DNA of 64,000 bases from Candidatus Woesearchaeota archaeon (lineage in GTDB: Archaea > Nanobdellota > Nanobdellia > Woesearchaeales > JABGXB01). The DNA lies in contig JABGXB010000002.1 of assembly GCA_018675975.1 (NCBI GenBank), forward strand, positions 256,098 to 320,097, in the 5' to 3' direction. Every line of letters begins with the position of its first letter. Position 1 is the stretch's first letter. This document shows positions 1-8,132 of the stretch, piece by piece. The notes under the pieces were generated by a model. It did not search any database, had not been told where the DNA came from, and saw only the letters and a list, made by a program, of their open reading frames with translations. Made by a program: the position numbers and the translations under genes.

Positions 1-775
1 TTGAAACTACTGCTGCAAAAACTCCATTTTCTGTAAATTCTTTTCTATCAAAATTTTTATAATTATATGTAAAAGGAATTTTATATACTTTAGATTCTAT
101 ATTTGGATCAATTATTAATTCATATTCAATTTCAAAATCAGTATTTGGTTCAATATAATCTATTGTTTTTCTACCAGTTGAACCATAAGGTGCAATTTTT
201 AAATTATCTAAATTTAAACTAACATCAAAATTATATAATCCTTCTTCATTACCATTATGAAATTGTATTTTTATTTTAGAAATATCTCCTGGCTTTAATT
301 GTTCATTTGAATAAGTTACTCCTCTTACTGCAATGTCAGATGTTACTTTTTCAACTTTTAATTGAAAAGAATCCCATAAATGTTTTGAAATTCCACTTAT
401 AATATTAACACTAATTGGATGGTCACCACTATTTACATTTGGTGAAACTTGTGCAGTTGTGTAAAATAATATACTCTCAGATCCAATAATATCTAAATAA
501 AGATCACCAAAATCAAATTCTTTTTCACCAATAAAGGTTAAAATATTTGAATCTTCCAATCTAATTTTTACATTATTAATCGTATCCTTACCAGTATTTT
601 GTAATCTAAACTTAAGATCAACAGTATCACCAGGTTTTACAATTTCTGGATCTTGTGAAATTAAATCTAATTGTAAACCAAATTTATTTCTAAAAGTATT
701 TGCACCAGTAAACGCACTAAAAATAATTACAAGTACTAATAACAATATAATTTTTTTATTATTTTTATTTAACAT
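1..775 (-). CDS. Secreted beta-sandwich repeat protein (NEW3/COG1361-like), cut by window edge
   Basis: The start codon is ATG at 775 and the reading frame stays open to base 1, giving 258 visible residues with no stop. Residues 4-20 form a signal peptide or N-terminal membrane anchor. Two beta-sandwich-like repeats follow, each opening with a short proline-glycine motif (EIVKPGDTVDLKF near residue 45, QLKPGDISKIKI near residue 153), as in the NEW3/CARDB-type domains of archaeal COG1361 S-layer-related proteins. The gene sits 45 bases downstream of the MacB-type ABC ATPase on the same strand. In archaea such proteins are often encoded between the ATPase and an FtsX-type permease, so a permease may lie just outside the window; that is inference. 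The role is probably extracytoplasmic and the exact function is unknown. Confidence 0.7.
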   Translation of the reverse strand, partial: MLNKNNKKIILLLVLVIIFSAFTGANTFRNKFGLQLDLISQDPEIVKPGDTVDLKFRLQNTGKDTINNVKIRLEDSNILTFIGEKEFDFGDLYLDIIGSESILFYTTAQVSPNVNSGDHPISVNIISGISKHLWDSFQLKVEKVTSDIAVRGVTYSNEQLKPGDISKIKIQFHNGNEEGLYNFDVSLNLDNLKIAPYGSTGRKTIDYIEPNTDFEIEYELIIDPNIESKVYKIPFTYNYKNFDRKEFTENGVFAAVVS

Positions 776-820
776 TTTTTAATCACACTCATTTTATTCT
801 TATTGAATTTATAATTTTTA

Positions 821-1510
821 TTATCTTTTTTTTCTTTTTTTTATAAGTTGCCCATCTTTTAATAATAATTCAATATCAGTAATTTTTGCAATCTCATTAT
901 CATGGGTTACAATAATAATGGTTTTATTTTGCTCTCGATTTAATTTTAATAAAAAATCTATAATGTTTTTACCATTTTTTGAATCTAGATTTCCAGTTGG
1001 CTCATCACATAATAAAACTTCAGGATCATTAACAAGAGAACGAGCTATTGCAACTCTTTGTTGTTCACCACCAGACATTTCACTAGGCATATGATGCATT
1101 CGTTTTTCTAATCCAACTAAACTTAAATATTTTTTTGCAATTTTATGCCTAGTGGCAATATCAATATTTTGAAAAATCATTGGAAGTGAAACATTATCTA
1201 ATGCAGATAAGGTTTTTATTAAATTAAAATTTTGAAAAATAAATCCTATTTTTTTACCCCTTATTTGAGCTAAATTACTCTCATCCAACATTGCAATATT
1301 TTTACCATCTAAATAAACAATTCCTTTATTTGGAGTATCTAAACACCCAATCATATTAATACATGTTGATTTACCAGAACCAGATGGTCCAATAATAGAC
1401 ACAAATTCTCCCTTTTTAATATCTAAAGAAATTCCTTTAAGGGCACTTACACTAACTTTACCCATTTTATATTCTTTATATACATTTACAAGTTTTATTA
1501 CTTCATCCAT
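821..1510 (-). CDS. ABC transporter ATP-binding protein, LolD/MacB type
   Basis: This 229-residue protein is a complete ABC nucleotide-binding domain. The Walker A motif GPSGSGKS is at residues 41-48, the Q-loop FQNF near 92, the signature MSGGEQQR at 145-152, Walker B VLLCDEP at 165-171 and the switch histidine in IIVTHDN near 200. The MSGGEQQR signature and NLDS D-loop are typical of the LolD/MacB (o228) family, whose members work with FtsX-type permeases on extracytoplasmic substrates or cell-envelope complexes rather than as classical importers. The next gene on the strand encodes a secreted beta-sandwich protein, which fits such a system. The permease itself is not in the window. All catalytic residues are intact, unlike the ABC-like protein at 54796-55725. 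Confidence 0.93.
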   Translation of the reverse strand: MDEVIKLVNVYKEYKMGKVSVSALKGISLDIKKGEFVSIIGPSGSGKSTCINMIGCLDTPNKGIVYLDGKNIAMLDESNLAQIRGKKIGFIFQNFNLIKTLSALDNVSLPMIFQNIDIATRHKIAKKYLSLVGLEKRMHHMPSEMSGGEQQRVAIARSLVNDPEVLLCDEPTGNLDSKNGKNIIDFLLKLNREQNKTIIIVTHDNEIAKITDIELLLKDGQLIKKRKKR

Positions 1511-1561
1511 TTTAAAAATTAATAATCAGTTAATTATAATAATTAGATTTAAATTAAAAAG

Positions 1562-2380
1562 TTATTGTCTCAATTCTTTTAATTTAGACATTAAAATATC
1601 TCTATTTAATTCTTCTTTATCAACTGATCTAATTAAAAGATCTTTTACTTTAGAAACAAAATTCTTTTCATTAAATTTAACACCTGCAAGAACACCTGCA
1701 ATTTTTTTATATTCTTTTGAAACATCGGAATTAGGATATAATTGAGTTATAGGAACTAATTTACTTAATGCTTCTAAAACTTTATGATCATCTCTAATAC
1801 TTGCAAGCACAGGAGTTTGTGTTGAATTTTGTATATCATTTATTGACAATTCATATTTTTTATTTCTAACTTTATTTAAAATTAAACCAGCAATTGGAAT
1901 ATTACTTGATTTTGCAACTTTAACTGCTTGCATAGTAGTAGATAATGTTGGATAATCTGGCGTTGTAATTAGAAATAGAAAATCACTAGATTCTACTACA
2001 CCCATAATTTCATTATTTAAATTAGGTGATGAATCTAAAATTATTAAATCATAATCTTTTTTAGCTCTATTAATTATTTTTTTTAATTTATATGGATTAA
2101 CTTTTTTATTTAATAAATTTGCAGGAATAATGTCAAATCCTAAATTGTGTGTATAAATTGAATCTTTATATTTGGAATATCCATTTAAAACGTGATGTAA
2201 TGTTATTTCTGGATTAATAAGTCCAAAATGTAAGCCTAAGTTTGGTGCAGAAAAGTTACCATCAACTATTAATACTTTTTTATTAAATGATTTTGAAAGA
2301 ATATGACCAAGGCTAGCAACAGTTGTAGTTTTACCAACACCACCTTTAATAGAAATTATTCCAAAAACTTTAGCACCCAT
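1562..2380 (-). CDS. MinD/ParA-family ATPase
   Basis: This 272-residue P-loop ATPase carries the deviant Walker A motif KGGVGKTT at residues 12-19, with the signature lysine that defines the MinD/ParA (SIMIBI) class. A switch II-like DLIILDSSPN follows near residue 113. Family members dimerise on ATP and position partners on membranes or nucleoids. The C-terminal 60 residues are lysine-rich and helical and may mediate partner or membrane contact. The start is preceded by a GAGG ribosome binding site. It lies downstream of the HerA-type ATPase gene on the same strand. It is only distantly similar to the second MinD-like protein at 18960-19661. The specific cargo cannot be told from sequence. 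Confidence 0.9.
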   Translation of the reverse strand: MGAKVFGIISIKGGVGKTTTVASLGHILSKSFNKKVLIVDGNFSAPNLGLHFGLINPEITLHHVLNGYSKYKDSIYTHNLGFDIIPANLLNKKVNPYKLKKIINRAKKDYDLIILDSSPNLNNEIMGVVESSDFLFLITTPDYPTLSTTMQAVKVAKSSNIPIAGLILNKVRNKKYELSINDIQNSTQTPVLASIRDDHKVLEALSKLVPITQLYPNSDVSKEYKKIAGVLAGVKFNEKNFVSKVKDLLIRSVDKEELNRDILMSKLKELRQ

Positions 2381-2453
2381 GATGACCTCTTTTTATATTA
2401 TACAATATATAATAAGAAATGCTAAACTATGTTTATAAATGTTACTTTAAAAA

Positions 2454-3776
2454 CTATTCAAAATATTTTTTTTCTTTTTTTATAGCAACTGGATCTTCAC
2501 CACCATGCCAAGTAAATCTTGGACGAAATTGCATTGGATACATTCTTTCATTATTATCATCAAAAATAATTGATGCACCTTTTTTTTTTGGTAATTCATT
2601 TAGGTAACCATCTAAACCAGATCTCATATAAGATTGCATTAATGTACCAAGTGCATCAGTATCAATTTTTGCAGTAATTCTATGCGAAATAACAGTATCA
2701 CTTTGCGTTAATACGTCTGTATGTATTTTACCGGGTTGTTGAGTTGCTAAAATCATACTAATACCTGGTTGCCGTCCTTCTCTTAAGATTGTAATTAATG
2801 AATCAGTTGCAAGTGTTTTTCCATGAACTGGTAAAAACTCATGTGCTTCATCAATAATTAACCAAACCATTGGCATTTCTTGTTTTTTTTTTGATGCATC
2901 TTTTTGAGTAAAATAATGCATTGATTGATTAATTGCCTCAAACTCTTCATACTTTCTTGAAATCATTCTATAATTAAACAATTTTTTTGCAACTAAGCCA
3001 ATAACCATTGACTTGATTTCCCATCCATTTTTAACAGTAGCATATGCAGAAACATCAAGTATACTAACTTGTCCTCCTTTTGAGAGTGAAATTAAATCAG
3101 TACCATTTTTATCAAATATTCCCCAATTAATTGCATTTTCTAATAAATTAGTTAAAGCTAATTTGGTATTTTTTTCTATATCTTCTTCTTTTTTAACATA
3201 TTTTATTATTTCTGACAAATCATAATCTGAAGTTATTTTATGTATTTTATTTAATACATTTTCAAAAACAATTCCAATAGGACCATATTGATCAATTTTA
3301 AATAACATAGCCCAATCAGTAATTTCCATTTCTTTTGGTTTTATTGCAAATGGTACATCAACAGGAATTCCCCTTTTTTTATAATCATTATAAAAACCAA
3401 TAGGACAATAAATATTAACATTTAATGGTTTTGCAGAAACACCCCATTCTTTTAATATGGATTCTTCTTTTTTATTTGGATATTTCATAGTCCAATAAAT
3501 TCCCATAGTATCTAACATTATAATTGATAAGTTTTGAGATATTTCTGGCTCTAAATCAATCATACCCTCGGCAATTACACCCATAGTATAACTTTTACCC
3601 GTTCCTCTTTTACCAACAACAAAAATTTGATGTGCTCTAGATACATCTAAATAGACAGGATTTGCTAAACTAACATCATGACCCATTTTAATATATGATT
3701 TTCCAATATAAACAGTACCCTTTTTACCCCATTTTTTTTTATCAGAAGAACTTCTACCAACAACTATGTCAATCAT
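2454..3776 (-). CDS. HerA-type (DUF87) hexameric ATPase
   Basis: This 440-residue protein belongs to the HerA/FtsK superfamily. A short N-terminal beta-barrel-like segment (residues 1-35) precedes Walker A GKRGTGKSYT at 55-64. Walker B VWLIIDEAHEF lies near 305, followed by an arginine-finger-like SLITILREGRQPG and the sensor segment ILATQQPG. In archaea HerA is a bipolar DNA translocase that works with the nuclease NurA and Mre11-Rad50 in end resection. No NurA or Mre11 gene is next to it here; a MinD-like ATPase follows instead, so the assignment to the DNA-repair HerA rather than another DUF87 ATPase is not certain. A palindromic TATA-like box at 3797-3808 lies about 25 bases before the ATG, suggesting a leaderless mRNA. 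Confidence 0.85.
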   Translation of the reverse strand: MIDIVVGRSSSDKKKWGKKGTVYIGKSYIKMGHDVSLANPVYLDVSRAHQIFVVGKRGTGKSYTMGVIAEGMIDLEPEISQNLSIIMLDTMGIYWTMKYPNKKEESILKEWGVSAKPLNVNIYCPIGFYNDYKKRGIPVDVPFAIKPKEMEITDWAMLFKIDQYGPIGIVFENVLNKIHKITSDYDLSEIIKYVKKEEDIEKNTKLALTNLLENAINWGIFDKNGTDLISLSKGGQVSILDVSAYATVKNGWEIKSMVIGLVAKKLFNYRMISRKYEEFEAINQSMHYFTQKDASKKKQEMPMVWLIIDEAHEFLPVHGKTLATDSLITILREGRQPGISMILATQQPGKIHTDVLTQSDTVISHRITAKIDTDALGTLMQSYMRSGLDGYLNELPKKKGASIIFDDNNERMYPMQFRPRFTWHGGEDPVAIKKEKKYFE

Positions 3777-3796
3777 ATATTAATTTAATATTATTT

Positions 3797-3808
3797 GATT
3801 TATAAATC
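3797..3808 (-). promoter_or_regulatory. TATA-like box for the HerA-type gene
   Basis: A palindromic GATTTATAAATC lies 20-31 bases before the ATG at 3776. Archaeal TATA boxes sit about 25 bases before the transcription start, so the mRNA would begin at or next to the start codon. No ribosome binding site is visible, which agrees with a leaderless transcript. Confidence 0.5.
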
Positions 3809-3826
3809 ACACTAAAAAAAAGCAAT

Positions 3827-3929
3827 AATGGGATAATAAAGTTGGTAAGTTTGGATGGCAAGCTTTATTATCAAACAATTAAATATCTTTTTGCCGTTCC
3901 CAGATATAAAATTTTTATATTGCCCCATT
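3827..3929. ncRNA. Candidate structured RNA in the herA-rps27e intergenic region
   Basis: The gap 3777-4078 (302 bases) has no gene but contains nested inverted repeats. A perfect 10-bp stem pairs GATAATAAAG at 3832-3841 with CTTTATTATC at 3863-3872, extended by TTG/CAA across a one-base bulge. A second hairpin lies at 3904-3920 (ATATAAAA/TTTTATAT). Both are enclosed by AATGGG at 3827-3832 pairing with CCCATT at 3924-3929. The G/C content of the paired ends and loops is higher than the surrounding A/T-rich spacer. Neither a box C/D pair nor a convincing H/ACA pocket is seen. The element could be an independent small RNA or a leader; the transcribed strand is unknown. Confidence 0.35.
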
Positions 3930-4008
3930 TTAATTATTCAACAATAAAATATGAACTTTTTGTATGTATAGTACGGGATAACGTAATTTTATTAATAAAT
4001 CAATTATC

Positions 4009-4018
4009 TTTATAAATA
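4009..4018 (+). promoter_or_regulatory. TATA box of the rps27e-aIF2alpha-nop10 operon
   Basis: TTTATAAATA lies about 60-70 bases before the rps27e ATG. Initiation some 25 bases downstream would leave a leader of roughly 40 bases, which carries the ribosome binding site CGGAG just before the start codon. The strong TATA match and the SD-type leader fit a highly expressed translation operon. Confidence 0.5.
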
Positions 4019-4078
4019 AATCAAAAAGACAGATAATAGAATCATTTTGTTAAATACAAAAAGATATCGGAGATTAAA

Positions 4079-4252
4079 ATGGTAAAAAATTTTTTAAAAG
4101 TACAATGTAAAGAATGTAATAATGAACAAAATATTTTTGGCTATGCAAAATCTATTGTAAAGTGTGTGGTTTGTAAAAATGTTTTAGCAAAACCAACTGG
4201 CGGAAAAGCAAAGTTAGAAAAAGCTGAATTAAAAGAGGAGCTTGAATGTTAA
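4079..4252 (+). CDS. rps27e: 30S ribosomal protein S27e
   Basis: This 57-residue protein is an archaeal/eukaryotic S27e. It opens FLKVQCKEC and has a zinc ribbon formed by C10-x2-C13 and C29-x2-C32, followed by the family signature LAKPTGGKAKL. The length matches archaeal S27e (about 60 residues). A ribosome binding site (CGGAG) is placed correctly before the ATG. Its stop overlaps the start of aIF2-alpha by 7 bases, so the two are translationally coupled, and nop10 follows; rps27e-aif2a-nop10 is a widely conserved archaeal gene order. Confidence 0.95.
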   Translation: MVKNFLKVQCKECNNEQNIFGYAKSIVKCVVCKNVLAKPTGGKAKLEKAELKEELEC

Positions 4253-5049
4253 TAAAAAGAGAAGGCCTTCCAGATCTTAGCGAAATTGTAATATGCACAG
4301 TAAAAAGTATTTCTAATGCAATAGTATTTGTAAATTTAGATGAATATGAAAATAAACAAGGACTAATACATATCTCAGAGATTTCCCCAGGTAGAATTCG
4401 AAATATTAGAGATTATGTAAAAGAAGGAAAAAAAATTGTTTGTAAAATATTAACAGTAAATAAAGAGAAAAATCAAATTGATTTATCTTTGAGAAGAGTT
4501 AATGAAAGTGCAAGAAGAGAAAAAGTTGATGAACTTAAACATGAAAAAATTGCTGAGAGTATTATTGACTCAAGTGCAAAAGAATTGAAATTAAAAACTA
4601 TAGAATTATATAAAATAATTTGGAAAAAAATAAATAAAAATTATGATTATTTCTATCCTCTATTTGAAGAAACTGTTGTTGAAGGAGAATCAAAATTAGA
4701 AAAATTAAAAATTGATGAAAATCAAATTAAAGTATTGTGTAAATATATTAAACAAAGAATTAAACCACCTGTTATTGAAATAGATGGAAAATACAATATT
4801 TTTTCATATAGACCCAATGGAGCAGAATGCATAAAAGAAATTTTTAAGAAAGCAATTAAAAAAGTAAAAGATGATGAAGTTGTTTTCAAATATATCGGAT
4901 CTGGGATTTATTCATTTAAAGTAAAAGCAAAAACATATCAAGATGGTGAAAATATAATTAAAAAATTTCACCCATTATTTGAAAATGAATTTAATGATGA
5001 TCCAATGACTACTTATAGTTTTGATAGACAAAAAAAAAGTAATAAGTAA
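4246..5049 (+). CDS. eif2a: Translation initiation factor aIF2, alpha subunit
   Basis: This 267-residue protein is the alpha subunit of archaeal IF2, the GTPase heterotrimer that carries initiator Met-tRNA to the small subunit. Residues 9-84 are an S1 RNA-binding domain (motif QGLIHISEIS, closing with IDLSLRRVN). A helical middle domain (about 85-170) and the C-terminal alpha-beta domain that contacts the gamma subunit complete the family architecture at normal length. It overlaps rps27e by 7 bases and nop10 follows after 2 bases. Beta and gamma subunits are not in the window. Confidence 0.95.
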   Translation: MLIKREGLPDLSEIVICTVKSISNAIVFVNLDEYENKQGLIHISEISPGRIRNIRDYVKEGKKIVCKILTVNKEKNQIDLSLRRVNESARREKVDELKHEKIAESIIDSSAKELKLKTIELYKIIWKKINKNYDYFYPLFEETVVEGESKLEKLKIDENQIKVLCKYIKQRIKPPVIEIDGKYNIFSYRPNGAECIKEIFKKAIKKVKDDEVVFKYIGSGIYSFKVKAKTYQDGENIIKKFHPLFENEFNDDPMTTYSFDRQKKSNK

Positions 5050-5051
5050 AA

Positions 5052-5231
5052 ATGGCAAAGTCAATAAATAAATGTCATGAGTGTAATATTTATTCTATAA
5101 AGGACAGTTGTCCTAATTGTAATAATAAAATTAGTGAAGAAAAACCAGGTAAATTTTCTGTTGAAGACAAATATGGTGAATATAGAAGAAAAGCTAAAAA
5201 GGAAATATTAAAAGAAAAAAATTTATATTAA
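5052..5231 (+). CDS. nop10: H/ACA RNP protein Nop10
   Basis: This 59-residue protein matches Nop10, a component of the H/ACA pseudouridylation RNP that docks on Cbf5 with Gar1 and L7Ae. A zinc ribbon is formed by C8-x2-C11 and C20-x2-C23, and the C-terminal half carries the family motif KYGEYRRKAKK. Position in the rps27e-aif2a-nop10 operon confirms the call. The stop codon overlaps the 3' end of the convergent gene at 5228-5662 by 4 bases. Its presence implies H/ACA guide RNAs in this genome. Confidence 0.95.
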   Translation: MAKSINKCHECNIYSIKDSCPNCNNKISEEKPGKFSVEDKYGEYRRKAKKEILKEKNLY

Positions 5232-5662
5232 TCCATAGCTAAAAATCTATTTGTATATTGATAATCATCACCAATTATTTTTAATTCATATTCGCCAACA
5301 GTGATATTTGAAATATTATACTCATTTGAAAAAGCTCCAATCAATACATCTTCTGTTTGATTAATAATAATTTTTCCTTCATTTAAATCGTAAAATAAAA
5401 TATTAATTTTTTCATTAAATACTACACCAGATTTTAAAATAATTAAATTATTCTGATCAATATTTATTTGATCTAATTCTTTTTTAGATGTACTATTTTC
5501 CAAAATATAAGAGTCAAAACTGGGAGTTAAAAAACTTAAAAAATAAAATACTATGAAAACAATTGCAACTATTAATGCCCACTTAAATAAAAATTTTAAA
5601 ATTTTATATATGAAAATTAATAAAAATAATACAATTAATATAATAATAATTTCTTTTATCAT
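5228..5662 (-). CDS. Unknown membrane protein with C-terminal extracytoplasmic domain
   Basis: This 144-residue protein is not recognised. Residues 3-22 and 27-47 form two hydrophobic helices, and the last 90 residues look like a small beta-rich domain (GKIIINQTEDVLIG, GEYELKIIGDD). The start overlaps the stop of the upstream gene (5659-6372) by 4 bases as ATGA, indicating translational coupling. Together with 6424-7317 the genes form a three-gene minus-strand operon of envelope-associated proteins without an identifiable function. Confidence 0.7.
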   Translation of the reverse strand: MIKEIIIILIVLFLLIFIYKILKFLFKWALIVAIVFIVFYFLSFLTPSFDSYILENSTSKKELDQINIDQNNLIILKSGVVFNEKINILFYDLNEGKIIINQTEDVLIGAFSNEYNISNITVGEYELKIIGDDYQYTNRFLAMD

Positions 5663-6372
5663 TCTTTACTAAAGATTTTTTTAAATTCGTCTAAAATATT
5701 AGATTTTAAATCGCTTTTATTTTCTATTGATTCTAAATCATTTTCTTCCACTTCATTTAATTCTTCTTTATCCTCTACTTCATTATCACTTTCAGAAATA
5801 TTTTTTATATCAAATCTATTTTTTAATTGAAAAATGACATCATTTTTATCAATTGAATTATTAATTTCACTAGAATTTAATTCCACTTCTTTTTGTTCCA
5901 TTTGCTCAGAAATTGAACTTTGTTCAGTATTTAAATCATTTATATGAACAAAATTTGTATCTTTTTTAAATATTTTACCAAATAAATTTTGAAATTTTGA
6001 ATCTTTATTACTATTTTTTAATTTTAAATCTCCTTTTTCAAAAAAAAGCCCTCCTGAAAAATTTTTATCTTTAAGTTTAAGTCCATCTATGTATGAACCA
6101 GACTCAGAAACAGAATTACTTAAATTTTGTTTTAATTTTTTTGATTTATCTTCAGAAATATTTTGACATACTTTTAAAAAATCTAATTTAAAATTACCAT
6201 CAAAATTTAAATTATTTGTTAAATTCTCATCAAATTTTTGATCAAAATTATTTGAACTTGAAATTTTAATCTTATCATTAGAGGGGATTTCCCTTGTTTT
6301 GTCTTTTTCGAGTAATTCTGCAACTCTTTTATTTTTTTTAGGATTTATTATATCCTCATACTTAATATCCAA
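5659..6372 (-). CDS. Unknown, largely disordered charged protein
   Basis: This 237-residue protein starts at a TTG. It is rich in Asn, Asp, Glu, Lys and Ser, with no hydrophobic segment and little predicted fold. Short islands at the N terminus (KYEDIINPKKNKRVAELLEK) and near residue 120 (FQNLFGKIFKKDTNFVHIND) look more ordered. The C-terminal 60 residues are a run of acidic residues ending in a basic FKKIFSKE. It is encoded between two membrane proteins with tight spacing, so it may be a cytoplasmic linker or scaffold for them; that is inference. Confidence 0.65.
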   Translation of the reverse strand: MDIKYEDIINPKKNKRVAELLEKDKTREIPSNDKIKISSSNNFDQKFDENLTNNLNFDGNFKLDFLKVCQNISEDKSKKLKQNLSNSVSESGSYIDGLKLKDKNFSGGLFFEKGDLKLKNSNKDSKFQNLFGKIFKKDTNFVHINDLNTEQSSISEQMEQKEVELNSSEINNSIDKNDVIFQLKNRFDIKNISESDNEVEDKEELNEVEENDLESIENKSDLKSNILDEFKKIFSKE

Positions 6373-6423
6373 TCAAACACCCTTTTTAATAAAAATATAG
6401 ACAATTTTCTTTATAAATTTATT

Positions 6424-7317
6424 TTAATCATCATCATTTATATCATTATATGACATTTTATGAATAAACTTTTTATGTTTATCAATTAATGACTTAACTT
6501 TTTTTGATTTATTGAAAATTTCCGATTTATGATTTCTCTTATATAATTCTTTTTTATGATTCAAATATGACTTTAAACCAAATTTAGATCTATTTGTATT
6601 TAAATTATCATTATTATTTGATTTTTTAACTTTATTAAAATCAAAAACTACAAATGCACACAATACTAATGCAATTGCAAAAAATGCATATAATGAATTA
6701 CTAGAAAAATCACTTAAATTCAAATTAAATCCGCCTGTTAAATCATTTTCAATCTTAGTAATTGAATTATTATTATTATATTCAGGTAAATTATAATTTT
6801 CTTTATAATTAGTATTTGAAATTTCTGATAATAAATTATCTATTAAAAAAATATCACTCTCATCAAAATCTTGAAAAAATTCATTTTTTTCTATATAATT
6901 ATTTAATTTTTCTAAATCTAATTCATTAATTAAACTAATATTATCAAACATTACAATAATTTCCTCAAATTTATATTTTTCCTTTGAATTTTCTAAATTC
7001 CACTCAATAATATAAATCCCTTTTTTATCAAAACTATAATCTAATGAAATTAAATTATCCTTATTTAAAATTATATTTAAATTATCAATTTTATCTAATA
7101 ATTTACCATCTTTTTTAATTAATAAATAGAAATTAAAATCATTTTTAGAAATATTATCAGGTAATTTAACTTTTAAATTTAATAAAAAATCATCATTTAT
7201 TTGAATAATATTATCACTATTCCCAATTAATTCAATTTGATTAGCAGAAGAAAAATTAATTAAAAACATACTAATTAAAATTAATGATAAAAAAAATCTA
7301 AATATTTTAATACACAT
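6424..7317 (-). CDS. Type I membrane protein with secreted beta-sandwich domain
   Basis: This 297-residue protein has a signal peptide (residues 5-25, ending SSANQ) and one transmembrane helix near 209-228. The extracellular part (26-205) begins with a beta-sandwich of about 110 residues containing GIYIIEWNLEN, like NEW3/Ig-type domains. The cytoplasmic tail after the helix is about 65 residues and strongly basic. It is the first gene of a minus-strand set with 5659-6372 and 5228-5662. The family is not recognised, and the topology suggests a surface receptor or envelope anchor. Confidence 0.7.
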   Translation of the reverse strand: MCIKIFRFFLSLILISMFLINFSSANQIELIGNSDNIIQINDDFLLNLKVKLPDNISKNDFNFYLLIKKDGKLLDKIDNLNIILNKDNLISLDYSFDKKGIYIIEWNLENSKEKYKFEEIIVMFDNISLINELDLEKLNNYIEKNEFFQDFDESDIFLIDNLLSEISNTNYKENYNLPEYNNNNSITKIENDLTGGFNLNLSDFSSNSLYAFFAIALVLCAFVVFDFNKVKKSNNNDNLNTNRSKFGLKSYLNHKKELYKRNHKSEIFNKSKKVKSLIDKHKKFIHKMSYNDINDDD

Positions 7318-7372
7318 GATATATTTTAGTAAATAGAGTTAATAAATATTTCTTTATAAAAAAATTAAAAAA

Positions 7373-7966
7373 TTATTTTAACAAGTTATGGCTTGAATAA
7401 AAACGTAAACCATTGGATTTTAATTCATAAATATGGGCACCAACATTAACATCAGATTCTTTAAGTAGTGACATCTCACCTATAACTCCAACAGATTCAA
7501 TCATATCTGATAAATTTCCTTTATTTAATCTCTCATTAAATTCTAATGTCACTAATCTTTTTTTAGTATCTAAATCTACTAAAGTGTCTTCATTAAAATG
7601 TGAAATTAACTTTGTTCCAATTAAAGGAATTCTTTCACCCACAACATTCAGTGTAGTTAATAAATCAGAATATGTTTTATCATCTATAAATACACCAACC
7701 ATACCCTCTCTTGTCATCAAGTGTAATTTATGTCCAGAATCCACATAATCAAACTCTGTCTGTCTGTAAAGAAATTTAAATTTTTGTTTTTCATCTAAAC
7801 GTTTTCTAAGATCAGTACTAAAAATATCCCCACCTGTCCATGCATCAACAATCCATGCAGCATATTTGAAACTATTAATGGGATCATAAGCATGTCTTAA
7901 ACCAGTTTTTAATGCATCTAAATTTTCAAGTGTACAATTACTATACCAAGATTTATTATTTTCCAT
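7373..7966 (-). CDS. Unknown protein, member 1 of a tandem paralogue pair
   Basis: This 197-residue soluble protein of unknown family is paralogous to the gene at 8129-8719. Shared features include the MENN start, AAWIVDAW (AFIVDVW in the partner), FKFL, HLMTREGMVGVFI (HLITRDGMVFVNL), a DLDT segment followed by LVTLEF (LLTLEY), and a closing GLRFYSSHNLL (GLLFYSTQDLS). No signal peptide, membrane helix or catalytic motif is evident. The 70-plus bases before the start are nearly identical to those before the paralogue. It ends 56 bases before the membrane protein at 6424-7317. Confidence 0.75.
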   Translation of the reverse strand: MENNKSWYSNCTLENLDALKTGLRHAYDPINSFKYAAWIVDAWTGGDIFSTDLRKRLDEKQKFKFLYRQTEFDYVDSGHKLHLMTREGMVGVFIDDKTYSDLLTTLNVVGERIPLIGTKLISHFNEDTLVDLDTKKRLVTLEFNERLNKGNLSDMIESVGVIGEMSLLKESDVNVGAHIYELKSNGLRFYSSHNLLK

Positions 7967-8031
7967 TTTATTTTAGTTGATTGATATTATTTATAATAAT
8001 TATGAACATTAAAAATATAAGCTCTTGGTGA
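7955..8031 (-). repeat. Direct repeat copy 1: start codon, promoter and tRNA-Thr tail
   Basis: This 77-base block matches 8708-8784 without gaps at 73 positions. It spans codons 1-4 of the paralogue (MENN), its upstream region with a TATA-like TTATAAATAA on the minus strand, and the last 10 bases of the tRNA-Thr gene (GCTCTTGGTG). Here the tRNA part is only a stump: the sequence switches at 8031-8032 to a fragment of the coiled-coil gene. It marks one end of an old tandem duplication. Confidence 0.9.
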
Positions 8032-8132
8032 ATATAGAAAAAGAATCAAACGACATGGCAAAGTATTTTAATAATTTAGAAAAAAGCTATACAGATTTTC
8101 TTAACATATCAAAAAAAAAATTAAAAAATTAA
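8031..8132 (+). pseudogene. Remnant of the coiled-coil gene at 9042-9386
   Basis: Reading plus-strand codons from 8031 gives 33 residues before a stop at 8130, and 21 of them are identical to residues 14-46 of the protein encoded at 9042-9386. The most conserved stretch is NISKKKLK, preceded by YFN-LE-S-F. The piece has no start of its own and is fused to the last bases of a tRNA-Thr gene, so it is a decayed part of a duplicated segment rather than a gene. Its stop overlaps the 3' end of the minus-strand paralogue at 8129. Confidence 0.8.

Noticed and set aside
3827-3929. H/ACA guide RNA
   Set aside because: An ACA follows the first hairpin by a few bases, but no pseudouridylation pocket or kink-loop can be drawn, so only a generic structured RNA is claimed.
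8021-8031. tRNA-like sequence GCTCTTGGTGA
   Set aside because: It is only the 3' end of tRNA-Thr copied with the repeat; no other tRNA parts are present.
8031-8132. Possible small gene between the paralogues starting at ATG 8055
   Set aside because: Only 25 codons long, and its whole sequence is explained as a remnant of codons 14-46 of the gene at 9042.
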